Source: JAJDAT01 sp964344185
GTDB taxonomy: Bacteria > Nitrospinota > Nitrospinia > Nitrospinales > JAJDAT01
DNA length: 64,000 nt
Reading direction: 5' to 3'
Assembly (NCBI GenBank): GCA_964344185.1
Contig: CAYFMN010000010.1
Coordinates: 53,345 to 117,344 of the forward strand
Position numbers and translations under genes: made by a program. A model generated the notes under the pieces. It was not told where the DNA came from and did no database searches. It was given only the letters and a program-made list of their open reading frames with translations. This document shows, piece by piece, positions 55,700-64,000 of this stretch (positions are counted from its first letter, which is position 1; each line of letters opens with the position of its first letter).

Positions 55700-56942
55700 A
55701 AGATTTTTAAAGAATATTTTCATAAGAATATTTCCACCTTTTGTTGCTTTAATTTTTATTTTGCCAACGTTGGCAAACGCCAAAACTTTTGACAGAGTTG
55801 TTGCAAAAATTAATGAAAGCATAGTTACTCTTAGCGAAGTGGAAGACCGCGCCAGACTTATCAAAATGGGCAGGAAAATAGAAGAAGGAGCTAAGCCGCC
55901 CACTGAAAAGGAATTAAACAAAGAAGCGCTGGAGTTGATATTAGAAGAAAAACTATTAATACAAGAAGGGAAAAAAACGCTAAATATTACGGTTACAGAC
56001 GATAATGTAAACGACGCTATTAAAGAAATTAAAACCGCAAATAGAGTTCCAGACGATGTCTTTGAGGCCATGTTGGAAAAAGAGGGAATGACCCTTAAAG
56101 GCTACAAGAGAAAAATCCGAGAACAAATTATTATTTCAAAAGTAAGAAATCATCATTTGCGAAACAGCGCCAATATTAGCGAAAAAAAAGTAAGACATTA
56201 TTATAGGAAAAACAGGAAAGACTTTATAACGCCTTCAAAAATTCACGTTCGTCATATTTTATTTATCTTTGGTAAAAGTATAACCGAAACAGAAAGAGGA
56301 ATTAAAAGGGAAAGAGCTGAGGAGGCTCTTAAAAAGTTAAGAGCGGGTTTGTCCTTTGAACAAGCCGCAAAACAATACTCAGAAGATGTTTCCGCTTCCT
56401 CAGGAGGCGACTTGGGAATTTTAGAACGGGGTAAGATGCTTAAGGAATTTGAAGACGCCGCTTTTAAATTAAAACAAGGACAAGTTAGCCCCATAGTAGA
56501 AACTCCTTATGGATTACATATAATTAAAGTTGATAAAGTTATTCCCAGAAAATATATGCCTTATAAAGAGGTTAAACAAAATATTGAAAATATCTTGTTT
56601 GCTGAAATCGCTCAAAAAAAATATAAGCGTTGGATATCTCAGTTGAAAAAAGAAGCGTTTTTGGAGGTTTATTTATTTGATCCGCCCAAGCCGAAAAAGT
56701 TTGCCAGAAAAACAAAAAAGATAGGACAAACCGCTCGGCTGCCAGAAAAAAATGAATTAAAGAGAAAGAGAACTCCTAAAAAGCAGAAAACAGAATTTAG
56801 CGAAAATAATGTTCAAAATGATTCGGAAGAAGTCGAATCTTTAAAAAAGCGATTAAAATACATAAAAATTCTTAAAAAGCGTAATATCATTTCTGAGCAA
56901 GAATATGAAAAAAGGAAAAAAGATCTTTTAAAAAGTCTTTAG
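55674..56942 (+). CDS. surA: SurA-like peptidyl-prolyl isomerase with SHOCT-like tail
   Basis: 422 residues. Signal peptide (hydrophobic VALIFILPTLANA, cleavage near residue 37), a SurA N-domain (RVVAKINESIVTLSEVEDRA) and a single parvulin domain (HVRHILFIFGKS, GGDLGILERGKMLKEFE, TPYGLHIIKVDKVIPRK). It should guide outer-membrane proteins across the periplasm. The last 100 residues are basic and end in KKRNIISEQEYEKRKKDLL, which resembles the short SHOCT domain, an odd addition to SurA. The start may be ATG 55674 (overlapping the previous gene by 26 bp) or 55689. Confidence 0.88.
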   Translation: MKRLKMSNKRFLKNIFIRIFPPFVALIFILPTLANAKTFDRVVAKINESIVTLSEVEDRARLIKMGRKIEEGAKPPTEKELNKEALELILEEKLLIQEGKKTLNITVTDDNVNDAIKEIKTANRVPDDVFEAMLEKEGMTLKGYKRKIREQIIISKVRNHHLRNSANISEKKVRHYYRKNRKDFITPSKIHVRHILFIFGKSITETERGIKRERAEEALKKLRAGLSFEQAAKQYSEDVSASSGGDLGILERGKMLKEFEDAAFKLKQGQVSPIVETPYGLHIIKVDKVIPRKYMPYKEVKQNIENILFAEIAQKKYKRWISQLKKEAFLEVYLFDPPKPKKFARKTKKIGQTARLPEKNELKRKRTPKKQKTEFSENNVQNDSEEVESLKKRLKYIKILKKRNIISEQEYEKRKKDLLKSL

Positions 56943-57027
56943 TCGTTTGTATCCTTCCTTCAACTTTTCCACAAAAAATATTCTTTAGTTGCTTATCTTA
57001 ATTTTTTAATTGAGGTATTCTGTTTTT

Positions 57028-58440
57028 ATGGGACCTCTTTTAGACAAAATAAGAAAAACTTTGAACTCCCACAATATGGTGGCCTCGGGAGACAAAGTAT
57101 TAGTCGCGTTATCAGGAGGCAGCGATTCCGTTGCTTTATTAGGCTTGTTGCGCGAACTATCCGAAGAATTAGGAATAGAACTATTTGCCGCTCACCTTAA
57201 TCATCTAGCAAGAGGGGAAGATTCCTATAGAGACGCTCAATTTGCAAAAGAAATATGCGAGCAATGGAACATCAAATCTTATTTTGCAGAAATAGACGTC
57301 AAAAAAGAGAAAGCAAATCTTAAAAGTTCCTTTCAAGAAACTGCGAGAAATTTAAGGTATGAATTTCTTAAAAATACTTTAAAAAAAATAAATGGAAATA
57401 AAATCGCTTTAGGTCATACCACAGACGACCAGGCGGAAACTGTGTTGATGAACTTTACAAGAGGGGCAGGGCTTAAAGGTATTTCTGGAATGCCTCCTGT
57501 AAGAGGCGAGGTGATTAGACCATTAATTGAATGCAGGAAAGAGGAACTATTATCGTATTTAAAAGAATCATCTATAAAGTTTTGTCACGATTCTACAAAC
57601 GATTCTAAAGTTTATTTAAGAAACCGGGTACGCGCTGAATTCATCCCATATTTAGAAGATAATTATAATCCGAATATTGTTGATCGGCTTGGCAAGATGT
57701 CGCAACTGATTCGGGATGATATAGATTTGCTGGATGATTTAACTCAAGAGTATTTTGATAAGTTGAGTTTTAATAATATATTTGGAGAACAGATATCTTT
57801 AAAGTTAAACAATTTAAATTTAACCAAACCTGGATTAAAAAAGCGTCTTTTATTAGCGGCAATTGAATATATTAAAGGGGACTTACGAAGAATTGAATCG
57901 GGACATATAATTAGATTAGACGACTTTTGTAAAAAAGGCGTTCCCGGAAAAACATTGCAAATTCCTTCATTGATTGAAGCTGTTATATCGAAAGGCTCTT
58001 TAATCTTGAGAAGAGAGAAATGCATAGAGCCGATTGAGTTTACTTCTGTATCGAGACCAATAGAAATTCCGGGAAAAACGGAGCTAAAAGAGTTAGGTAT
58101 AGCCCTTAATTGCCGATTAATTGATAGAGGAAACTTGGATTTTAATATTAAAAAAGAAAAGGAAGAGTTTTTTGATTTTGAAAAAACTGGCAATCAAATA
58201 TCTTGTCGGTTTTTTGAGCCTGGCGACCGATTTGTTCCCTTGGGAATGGATAAAGCAAAAAAGGTAAAATCGTTCTTTATCGATGAAAAAATACCCAAAA
58301 ATGAAAGAAATAGAATTCCAATTTTGACAAATGGGAAAAATGATATTATTTGGATATATGGGCGTCGAATTAGCCAAGAGTTCCGAATCAGGGAAGAAAC
58401 CAGAAAAATTATCGCTATTCAGGGACAAAACCTTAGCTAA
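57028..58440 (+). CDS. tilS: tRNA(Ile)-lysidine synthase
   Basis: 470 residues from the ATG at 57028, with GAGG 12 bases upstream; a TTG at 57010 is in frame but has no ribosome site. N-type ATP pyrophosphatase with the PP-loop SGGSDS (about 28-33), HLNHLARGEDS, HTTDDQAETVLMN and a TilS C-terminal domain (RFFEPGDRFVPLGM, KSFFIDEKIPKNER). It adds lysine to C34 of the tRNA-Ile that reads AUA codons and is essential. ftsH follows, as in many bacteria. Confidence 0.95.
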   Translation: MGPLLDKIRKTLNSHNMVASGDKVLVALSGGSDSVALLGLLRELSEELGIELFAAHLNHLARGEDSYRDAQFAKEICEQWNIKSYFAEIDVKKEKANLKSSFQETARNLRYEFLKNTLKKINGNKIALGHTTDDQAETVLMNFTRGAGLKGISGMPPVRGEVIRPLIECRKEELLSYLKESSIKFCHDSTNDSKVYLRNRVRAEFIPYLEDNYNPNIVDRLGKMSQLIRDDIDLLDDLTQEYFDKLSFNNIFGEQISLKLNNLNLTKPGLKKRLLLAAIEYIKGDLRRIESGHIIRLDDFCKKGVPGKTLQIPSLIEAVISKGSLILRREKCIEPIEFTSVSRPIEIPGKTELKELGIALNCRLIDRGNLDFNIKKEKEEFFDFEKTGNQISCRFFEPGDRFVPLGMDKAKKVKSFFIDEKIPKNERNRIPILTNGKNDIIWIYGRRISQEFRIREETRKIIAIQGQNLS

Positions 58441-58582
58441 ATATGGCAAAAAAAAGTTAATTCCTCCCTTTTTTCCCAACCTTTTATTGAAGTTTTGTTA
58501 AAATAAAGGGTTAACAAGTCCAAATTTAATTATGTTAAAATATTAGAATAAATTGACTGAAGCCTTTTAAAAGGAGACCGTT

Positions 58583-60505
58583 TTGAACCAATTTTATAAA
58601 AATTTAGCCCTTTGGTTAGTAATAGGGCTGATTATGATTTCCTTATTTAATATTTTTAATAGACCGCTATCTCCCCAAAGCGAAATCATATTTAGCGATT
58701 TCATTAACAAAGTTGAAACTGGGCAGATCTCCGAAGTGGTTATTCAAGGCGATCAAATTAGAGGCACTTATACCGACGGTCTAACCTTTCAAACTTACGC
58801 TCCGCCTAAAGATCCTGACATGATCAAGATGTTAAGGGAAAAAGGCGTGCGGATCGTGGTCGAACCCCCAGAGCAAACAAGCTGGTACATGAATATCTTA
58901 ATTTCATGGTTTCCTATGCTCCTTTTGTTGGGCATTTGGATATTTTTTATGCGGCAGATGCAATCCGGCGGCGGTAAAGCTCTTTCTTTTGGGAAAAGTA
59001 AAGCTCGGTTGTTAACCGATAAGAAAAACAAAACCACCTTCAAGGACGTTGCCGGGGTTGATGAAGCTAAAGAAGAGCTTCATGAAATTATTGAATTCTT
59101 AAAAGAACCGCAAAAATTTAGTAGTTTAGGCGGGAAAATACCCAAAGGAGTGTTGTTAGTTGGCCCTCCAGGCACAGGCAAAACATTGCTTGCGCGGGCT
59201 ATAGCTGGAGAAGCAAACGTTCCTTTCTTTAGCATAAGCGGTTCCGACTTTGTCGAGATGTTTGTCGGCGTCGGCGCATCACGTGTACGCGATCTGTTCG
59301 AGCAAGGCAAGAAAAACAGTCCATGTATTATCTTTATTGATGAAATTGACGCAGTTGGCAGGCATAGAGGCGCGGGACTTGGAGGAGGTCACGATGAAAG
59401 AGAGCAAACTCTAAACCAACTGCTTGTCGAAATGGATGGTTTCGAAAATAACGAAGGCGTTATCATGATTGCCGCTACTAACAGGCCAGACGTTTTAGAT
59501 CCGGCTTTATTACGTCCAGGTCGATTTGACAGACAGGTAACGGTCAACAGACCCGATGTTAAAGGACGGGAAGGCGTTTTAAAGGTTCATACATCTAACG
59601 TCCCTTTAACCGAAGATATCGACTTAAAAGTTATTGCCCGTGGCACTCCAGGATTTACAGGCGCAGACCTTGCTAATTTAGTTAACGAAGCTGCCTTGTT
59701 AGCGGCAAGAGCCGATCAAAAAGCGGTATCTCAAGAATTTTTTGAACAAGCCAAAGATAAAGTCCTTATGGGAGTGGAAAGAAGAAGTTTGGTTATTTCG
59801 GAAAAAGAAAAAATCACAACTGCGTACCATGAAGCGGGTCATGCTTTGGTCGCATTTTTACTTCCAGGAACCGATCCTATTCACAAAGTTACAATTATAC
59901 CTCGTGGTGGGGCTTTGGGTGTTACCCAGCAACTCCCCGAAGATGAGAAACATACCTATCCAAGAACTTATTTATACAACAATTTGGCCATTTTAATGGG
60001 CGGTCGGGTTGCCGAAGAAATAGCTTTAGGGCAAATGACCACCGGCGCGGGTAATGATATTGAACGAGCCACGGAAATGGCCCGAAAAATGGTTTGCGAA
60101 TGGGGAATGAGCGAAAAGATGGGACCATTGACTTATGGGACCAAAGAAGAACAAGTATTTTTGGGAAGAGACTTTAACAATCAAAAGAATTTTAGCGATG
60201 AAACGGCTAAACAAATTGATCATGAAATCAAAGAGTTGGTTATGGATGGTTATAATAAAGCCAAAAAGTTATTGGAAGATAATCGGGACGCTTTGGAAAG
60301 ACTCGCTCAAGGATTATTGGAGAGTGAAACAGTTGGCTTTAAAGAGATGAAAGCTCTTATTACGGGAGATACAGGCGACGACGGTTCAGCGGTTGAAACG
60401 GATACCCAAGCCGCTAATGAAGAGACGGATATAAGCGGTCAAGCCGACAAATCTGACGAAGAGGGGTTATTTCCAGGAGGTATGCCAGATCCAACTCCAG
60501 CCTGA
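58583..60505 (+). CDS. ftsH: ATP-dependent zinc metalloprotease FtsH
   Basis: 640 residues. Two N-terminal membrane helices (about 7-24 and 100-125) flank a periplasmic loop; the AAA module has GPPGTGKT (about 196-203), IIFIDEIDAVGR and the second-region ATNRPDVLDPALLRPGRFD; the protease has HEAGH (about 416-420). It degrades misfolded membrane proteins and short-lived regulators. The start is a TTG with AAGGAG seven bases upstream. The acidic, low-complexity C-terminus is normal. The tilS-ftsH-folP order is a widely kept cluster. Confidence 0.97.
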   Translation: MNQFYKNLALWLVIGLIMISLFNIFNRPLSPQSEIIFSDFINKVETGQISEVVIQGDQIRGTYTDGLTFQTYAPPKDPDMIKMLREKGVRIVVEPPEQTSWYMNILISWFPMLLLLGIWIFFMRQMQSGGGKALSFGKSKARLLTDKKNKTTFKDVAGVDEAKEELHEIIEFLKEPQKFSSLGGKIPKGVLLVGPPGTGKTLLARAIAGEANVPFFSISGSDFVEMFVGVGASRVRDLFEQGKKNSPCIIFIDEIDAVGRHRGAGLGGGHDEREQTLNQLLVEMDGFENNEGVIMIAATNRPDVLDPALLRPGRFDRQVTVNRPDVKGREGVLKVHTSNVPLTEDIDLKVIARGTPGFTGADLANLVNEAALLAARADQKAVSQEFFEQAKDKVLMGVERRSLVISEKEKITTAYHEAGHALVAFLLPGTDPIHKVTIIPRGGALGVTQQLPEDEKHTYPRTYLYNNLAILMGGRVAEEIALGQMTTGAGNDIERATEMARKMVCEWGMSEKMGPLTYGTKEEQVFLGRDFNNQKNFSDETAKQIDHEIKELVMDGYNKAKKLLEDNRDALERLAQGLLESETVGFKEMKALITGDTGDDGSAVETDTQAANEETDISGQADKSDEEGLFPGGMPDPTPA

Positions 60506-60530
60506 TTATTTTTGATTTAAACTTCTTTAT

Positions 60531-60576
60531 AACCCCCATTCTTTCTTTATTAAAAGAATGGGGGTTTTCTTTTTTG
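60531..60576 (+). terminator. Rho-independent terminator after ftsH
   Basis: AACCCCCATTCTTT (60531-60544) and AAAGAATGGGGGTT (60553-60566) make a 14-bp stem with an 8-base loop, followed by TTCTTTTTT. It ends 17 bp before the folP start, so folP needs its own promoter or read-through. Confidence 0.93.
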
Positions 60577-60592
60577 AAACAATTAATCAATA

Positions 60593-61408
60593 ATGGACTT
60601 TAAATTTTCGGATAAAAAATATTGGGTCATGGGGATTATAAACCTAAACCATGATTCTTTCTTTGGCGATAGTAGAAAAACTAACCTGGAAGAAACCCTG
60701 GAATTAGCCGAAAAAATGGTTGACGACGGAGCTGACATCATAGACATTGGAGCGGAATCCTCCAGACCAGGCTCTAAGCCAATATCCGAAGAGTTAGAGA
60801 TTGACCGCTTAAAAACAGTTATTTCAGAGATAGTCAAACGATTTCCCGTTCTAATTTCGGTGGACACTTATAAGCCCAAAGTCGCTGAGTTTGTTTTAAA
60901 AGAAGGAGCTTCGATTATTAATGATATTACAGGATTAAGAAAATCTTCTGAAATTGCCTTCATAACGGCGAAATATGATGCGGGTATTATCCTCATGCAT
61001 ATGCAAGGGAACCCGCAAACAATGCAAAAAAATCCCAATTACCAAGACTTGATTTTTGAAATTTCAAAATTTTTGAAAGACTCTGCTGACAAAGCCGTTA
61101 AAGCGGGTGTCAGTCCAACAAAAATTTCGTTAGATCCGGGTATTGGTTTTGGCAAAACGCTGGAGCATAATTTAAAAATCATTCGTGAATTGGATAAATT
61201 TGAAACTTTGAAATATCCGATAACGCTTGGCGTATCGAGGAAATCGTTTATAGGAAAAATTTTGGATTTGCCGGTTGAGGAAAGGTTGGAGGGATCATTG
61301 GCGGTCGCAGTTTTAGGACTTCAAAAGGGAGCTAAGGTTTTTAGAGTTCACGACGTTAAAGAAACCATTCGAGCCATTCGTATTGCCGAGAAAGTGTTAA
61401 ATCTATAA
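60593..61408 (+). CDS. folP: Dihydropteroate synthase
   Basis: 271 residues. It joins p-aminobenzoate to dihydropterin pyrophosphate in folate synthesis. Motifs: MGIINLNHDSFFGDSRK (family MGVLNVTPDSFSDGG, here altered at several places), DIIDIGAESSRPGSKP, SVDTYKPKVAEF, IINDITGL, LMHMQGNPQTMQ, LDPGIGFGKT and LGVSRKSFIG. No Shine-Dalgarno precedes the ATG, which follows the ftsH terminator closely, so a leaderless mRNA is possible. Confidence 0.93.
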   Translation: MDFKFSDKKYWVMGIINLNHDSFFGDSRKTNLEETLELAEKMVDDGADIIDIGAESSRPGSKPISEELEIDRLKTVISEIVKRFPVLISVDTYKPKVAEFVLKEGASIINDITGLRKSSEIAFITAKYDAGIILMHMQGNPQTMQKNPNYQDLIFEISKFLKDSADKAVKAGVSPTKISLDPGIGFGKTLEHNLKIIRELDKFETLKYPITLGVSRKSFIGKILDLPVEERLEGSLAVAVLGLQKGAKVFRVHDVKETIRAIRIAEKVLNL

Positions 61409-61422
61409 TTGAGGAAATTAAG

Positions 61423-61967
61423 TTGAGTAAGATTTTGTTTTTTATAATTTTAATTATTTTTGTTTTTCAATTAAATGTAGAAGCGCAACCAAAGCATACT
61501 AAAGAATGGATGCACGAGGCAATACAGGCCAGTATCAAAGGCGATAATGAAAGAGCAAAGATATATTACATGCGATATTAAAGGTTCATCCCCATCACGT
61601 TTTTGCTTTAAACAATTTAGGAAAAATTTATTTGGATACTAAAGAAATCTATAAGGCCATAACGTTGTTAAAAAAAGCCTGGGATTTAAACCCTGCCTTT
61701 TATATGGCTGGTAATACTTTGGCAGATGCCTATAAGGAAAATGGACAGTTAGAAGACGCCGATAAAACCTTAAAGCAGGTAATCAAATCAGCTCCTAATT
61801 TTGAGTTGGCCTATGTGAACTTGGGAGAAATTTATTTTGAAAAAAAACGATATGAAGAAGCCAAAAAACTATTTGAACACGCTCTTAGCCTTATGCCGTC
61901 CCTGGAACGACCAAAGTTATTTCTTTCGAAAATCGCCGATGAAAGAAAGAAAAATATAAAAAATTGA
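61423..61967 (+). CDS. Exported TPR protein, frameshifted
   Basis: TTG at 61423, with GAGGAAA eight bases upstream, opens a signal peptide (ILFFIILIIFVFQLNVEA) and then WMHEAIQASIKGDNERAK, but this frame stops at 61579. The remaining frame holds ILHAILKVHPHHVFALNNLG and three TPR units (AITLLKKAWDLNPAFYMAGN; YVNLGEIYFEKKRYEEAKKL). One extra A in the AAA run at 61557-61559 joins them into about 181 residues. It sits between folP and pdxJ. TPR proteins bind other proteins; the partner is unknown. Confidence 0.75.
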
Positions 61968-62009
61968 AAAAGAAACTTTTAAAATTCGTTTGTTTGGAGA
62001 AAGCAATCA

Positions 62010-62747
62010 ATGATTCGTTTATTTATTAATGTAGACCATGTCGCCACCGTTCGCGAAGCAAGAAAAACTGATGAGCCTGATCCTTTACAAGCGGCTTTAT
62101 TAGCTGAAATGGCCGGCTCCGATGGAATTACGGTTCACCTTAGGGAAGATCGAAGACATATACAGGATCATGATGTTGTTCGAATCCGAGAGTCGATTAA
62201 AACAAAATTAAACTTGGAAATGGCTCCAACAGACGAAATGTTGAACATTGCCCTGGAAACAAAACCATATCAAGTTTCTCTGGTACCGGAAAAACGTGAA
62301 GAAATAACAACCGAGGGCGGGCTTGACATTTTTTCAATGGAAGACAAACTACAAGAAATGGGAGCAAAATTTAAGGAAAATAAAATTCTTTTTAGTTTAT
62401 TTATCGATCCAGACCCAAAACAAGTGGAAGCTTCCAAGAAGGTAGGGGCCGATAGTGTAGAATTTAATACCGGACGATATACTGAGCATAAAGACGCCAA
62501 TAGAATTGCCGAAGAGCTAGATAAAATAAGGAGTTCAAGTAAGCTGGCATCCAAATTAGGATTGCGGGTTTTTGCCGGTCACGGTCTAAATAACCAAAAT
62601 GTGATAGCAATCGCCGCTATTCCGGAGATAGAAGAATTAAATATTGGACACAATATTGTCGCAAAATCTATTTACCTCGGAATGGAAAAAGCCGTTAAAG
62701 AAATGTTCCATGCAATTGATCGCGGAATTAGATTGCGTCCGCAGTAA
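62010..62747 (+). CDS. pdxJ: Pyridoxine 5'-phosphate synthase
   Basis: 245 residues, full length. It condenses 1-deoxyxylulose-5-phosphate with aminoacetone-phosphate to form pyridoxine 5'-phosphate (vitamin B6). Motifs: INVDHVATVREARKTDEPDP, GITVHLREDRRHIQD, NLEMAPTDEM, SLVPEKREEITTEGG, FAGHGLNNQNV and ELNIGHNIVAKSIYLG. GGAGAAAG lies before the ATG. It is an assured call by sequence. Confidence 0.96.
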   Translation: MIRLFINVDHVATVREARKTDEPDPLQAALLAEMAGSDGITVHLREDRRHIQDHDVVRIRESIKTKLNLEMAPTDEMLNIALETKPYQVSLVPEKREEITTEGGLDIFSMEDKLQEMGAKFKENKILFSLFIDPDPKQVEASKKVGADSVEFNTGRYTEHKDANRIAEELDKIRSSSKLASKLGLRVFAGHGLNNQNVIAIAAIPEIEELNIGHNIVAKSIYLGMEKAVKEMFHAIDRGIRLRPQ

Positions 62748-62808
62748 TAAACGGTGTATTATTTTCCTATCCAAATAAAAATTTGTTTGATCGAAGGACG
62801 GGAAAAAG

Positions 62809-62824
62809 TGGCACGTTTTTTGCC
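62809..62824 (+). promoter_or_regulatory. rpoN-dependent: Sigma-54 promoter (-24/-12)
   Basis: TGGCACGTTTTTTGCC carries GG (62810-62811) and GC (62822-62823) exactly 10 bp apart, with the strong TGGCACG and TTGC blocks of the sigma-54 consensus. Predicted start near 62835, 54 bases before the coiled-coil gene. No paired enhancer dyad is obvious in the short region between pdxJ and the promoter, so the activator site may lie inside pdxJ. Confidence 0.8.
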
Positions 62825-62888
62825 TTTTTTATGTCTTGTGTGAAAACGCGCCAAAAATTTGACCAAAATTATCGATCCGAGGTAAACG

Positions 62889-63725
62889 ATGAGCGCAGTA
62901 GAAACTGGCCGAAATAATACGAAAGTAAGAGAAGAGGGAAGTAACTTAAGCCGAGAACTGGAAGGGGTGGTTCAGACCTTCAATAAAGTATTAGAAGCTA
63001 AAGGGAGAGAACGAGAAGTTCTTGTTGACCGTATTGATCAGCTAAAGCTCATTTCTGAAGAAACTCTTGGCCAACTGCGCATTCTTTCCAATAATCTTAC
63101 TATATACGACCAAAACCTGGCAAAGGTTTCCGCCGCCCTCGATCAATTAGACGCTAATGAACAAAGAATAAAGGAACGTTATGAAAGCCTATTAATGGGT
63201 AGCTCGAGCCTATCGGACTTAATGCCTCTTGAGTCGGGTAATTTATCGGTTCAAAAAAGAGTCACGATGGACGTCGAAGAAAAATTGATGGGACAATATA
63301 ATAAAAATTGCCTTGGCAGGGATCATTTAATCAAAAGAAGACGGGAGTATCTGGAGTCTTTAGATAACGCTTTTAAGAAATTCGACGAGGATTTGTTTTA
63401 TATAGATGGAGTTCGTAATAATTTGATGGGAGCGTTTGCAGAAATTAACGCCAAAAAAGAAAAAGCCAAAGATATGAAGGCTTCGATAGAAGCAAGATAT
63501 AAAACCGTAACCGACGAAAAAAAGAAACTCGAAAAAGAACTCGACAACGTATTACGTCAGGAGAATTACTTAATTAATGAATATCGAGAAGTTCTCCGGC
63601 CAATTGGAGCGAGTTTAGAAATCAAACCGCAAACAGACAAAATGTTATTTAATATGACGTCTGAGCAAAGTGAATCTGACTCTTCCAGCGGCCAAGAAGA
63701 GGTGAGACTGAAAGTTGTAAATTAA
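62889..63725 (+). CDS. Coiled-coil hypothetical protein under sigma-54 control
   Basis: 278 residues, nearly all helical and charged, with long heptad stretches (about 15-110 and 125-245; for example EARYKTVTDEKKKLEKELDN). No signal peptide or membrane segment. I do not recognise the family. It ends in a Ser/Glu-rich tail. GAGGTAAACG before the ATG is a good ribosome site. The sigma-54 promoter suggests flagellar, nitrogen or envelope-stress use; in many bacteria sigma-54 drives flagellar export and rod genes, but no flagellar gene is seen in the window. Confidence 0.7.
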   Translation: MSAVETGRNNTKVREEGSNLSRELEGVVQTFNKVLEAKGREREVLVDRIDQLKLISEETLGQLRILSNNLTIYDQNLAKVSAALDQLDANEQRIKERYESLLMGSSSLSDLMPLESGNLSVQKRVTMDVEEKLMGQYNKNCLGRDHLIKRRREYLESLDNAFKKFDEDLFYIDGVRNNLMGAFAEINAKKEKAKDMKASIEARYKTVTDEKKKLEKELDNVLRQENYLINEYREVLRPIGASLEIKPQTDKMLFNMTSEQSESDSSSGQEEVRLKVVN

Positions 63726-64000
63726 ACTTTAAACCTGACGCTTGGAAAAATGTAAAAAAACATTCCAGTTAAAGTTTTATTGATTTATTATCACTCCGTT
63801 GCGCATCATTCCAGCTTGCTTATCCGATTAAATCCTGTCAATTTTGTGACCAATATAATATTTTAGTATGTAGAAAAACTTTGCATTAATGAAATTAGCT
63901 TTTAAATATTATTTGATAAAGCTTTAGCTTGATCTAAATATTGTGGGCGGATTCAAGTCTTAAGTGCAACAGTTAGTAAAGTTTTCTTTTTGAAGAATAG
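63726..64000. other. AT-rich 3' end of the window
   Basis: About 275 bp with no gene. An imperfect hairpin near 63743-63767 (TGGAAaaATGT with ACATTCCA) follows the coiled-coil stop and may end its transcript weakly. Nothing else is seen. Confidence 0.45.

Noticed and set aside
1..64000. CRISPR arrays, rRNA and tRNA genes
   Set aside because: No regularly spaced repeats and no convincing tRNA T-arm or rRNA sequence seen on either strand.

Overview
The window is about 64 kb of AT-rich DNA (codon third positions are mostly A or T) from a Gram-negative, respiring bacterium. Evidence for this is SurA-like periplasmic folding factors, many lipoproteins, dTDP-rhamnose and GDP-mannose genes, a c-type cytochrome and two good sigma-54 promoters. 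I cannot fix the species. The mix (geranylgeranyl-reductase-like flavoprotein, GAF-fused PilB-like ATPases, cupredoxin plus cytochrome c, agmatine deiminase plus N-carbamoylputrescine amidase) fits Nitrospinota or a deltaproteobacterial relative, but that is a guess. Three 10-N gaps (15673-15682, 25687-25696, 46118-46127) show a scaffolded draft assembly. Three genes carry a one-base deletion in or beside an A/T run.

Layout: 1-10.1 kb (minus strand) holds the end of an FAD-dependent reductase and three tandem GAF-fused PilB/GspE-type ATPases. The third is frameshifted and the first has lost conserved motor residues. 10.2-16.2 kb (plus) holds a GNAT acetyltransferase, rfbB and rfbD, a pentapeptide-repeat protein, a hypothetical gene, and a GAF histidine kinase with a NarL-type regulator. 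16.2-27.3 kb is a cell-surface region: two paralogous SGNH-hydrolase proteins (one frameshifted, one broken by a gap) bracket a parvulin, TPR and LRR proteins, mannose-1-phosphate guanylyltransferase and a heterodimeric ABC exporter.

27.3-29.9 kb: a sigma-54 promoter with two upstream dyads drives a structured leader containing a 30-codon ORF, then a cupredoxin-like protein and a cytochrome c, closed by a strong terminator. 29.9-34.8 kb (minus) holds three hybrid kinases. 35.1-39.5 kb holds a membrane glycosyltransferase-like protein and three small lipoproteins, the last two of them homologous.

39.6-46.1 kb is the accessory region and the most unusual part. Two convergent genes, a P-loop NTPase/TPR protein and an ATP-grasp enzyme, are bounded by a 23-bp perfect inverted repeat that ends just before each start codon. 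A tyrosine recombinase gene abuts the right repeat. This is the layout expected of an invertible (phase-variable) two-gene cassette. An orphan protein with a possible Cys-His-Asp triad and a ParDE toxin-antitoxin pair follow.

46.2-64 kb is mostly housekeeping: ahcY, a cold-shock gene, the agmatine-to-putrescine pair, mfd with two parvulin-type chaperones, tilS-ftsH-folP, a frameshifted TPR gene, pdxJ and a sigma-54-driven coiled-coil protein.
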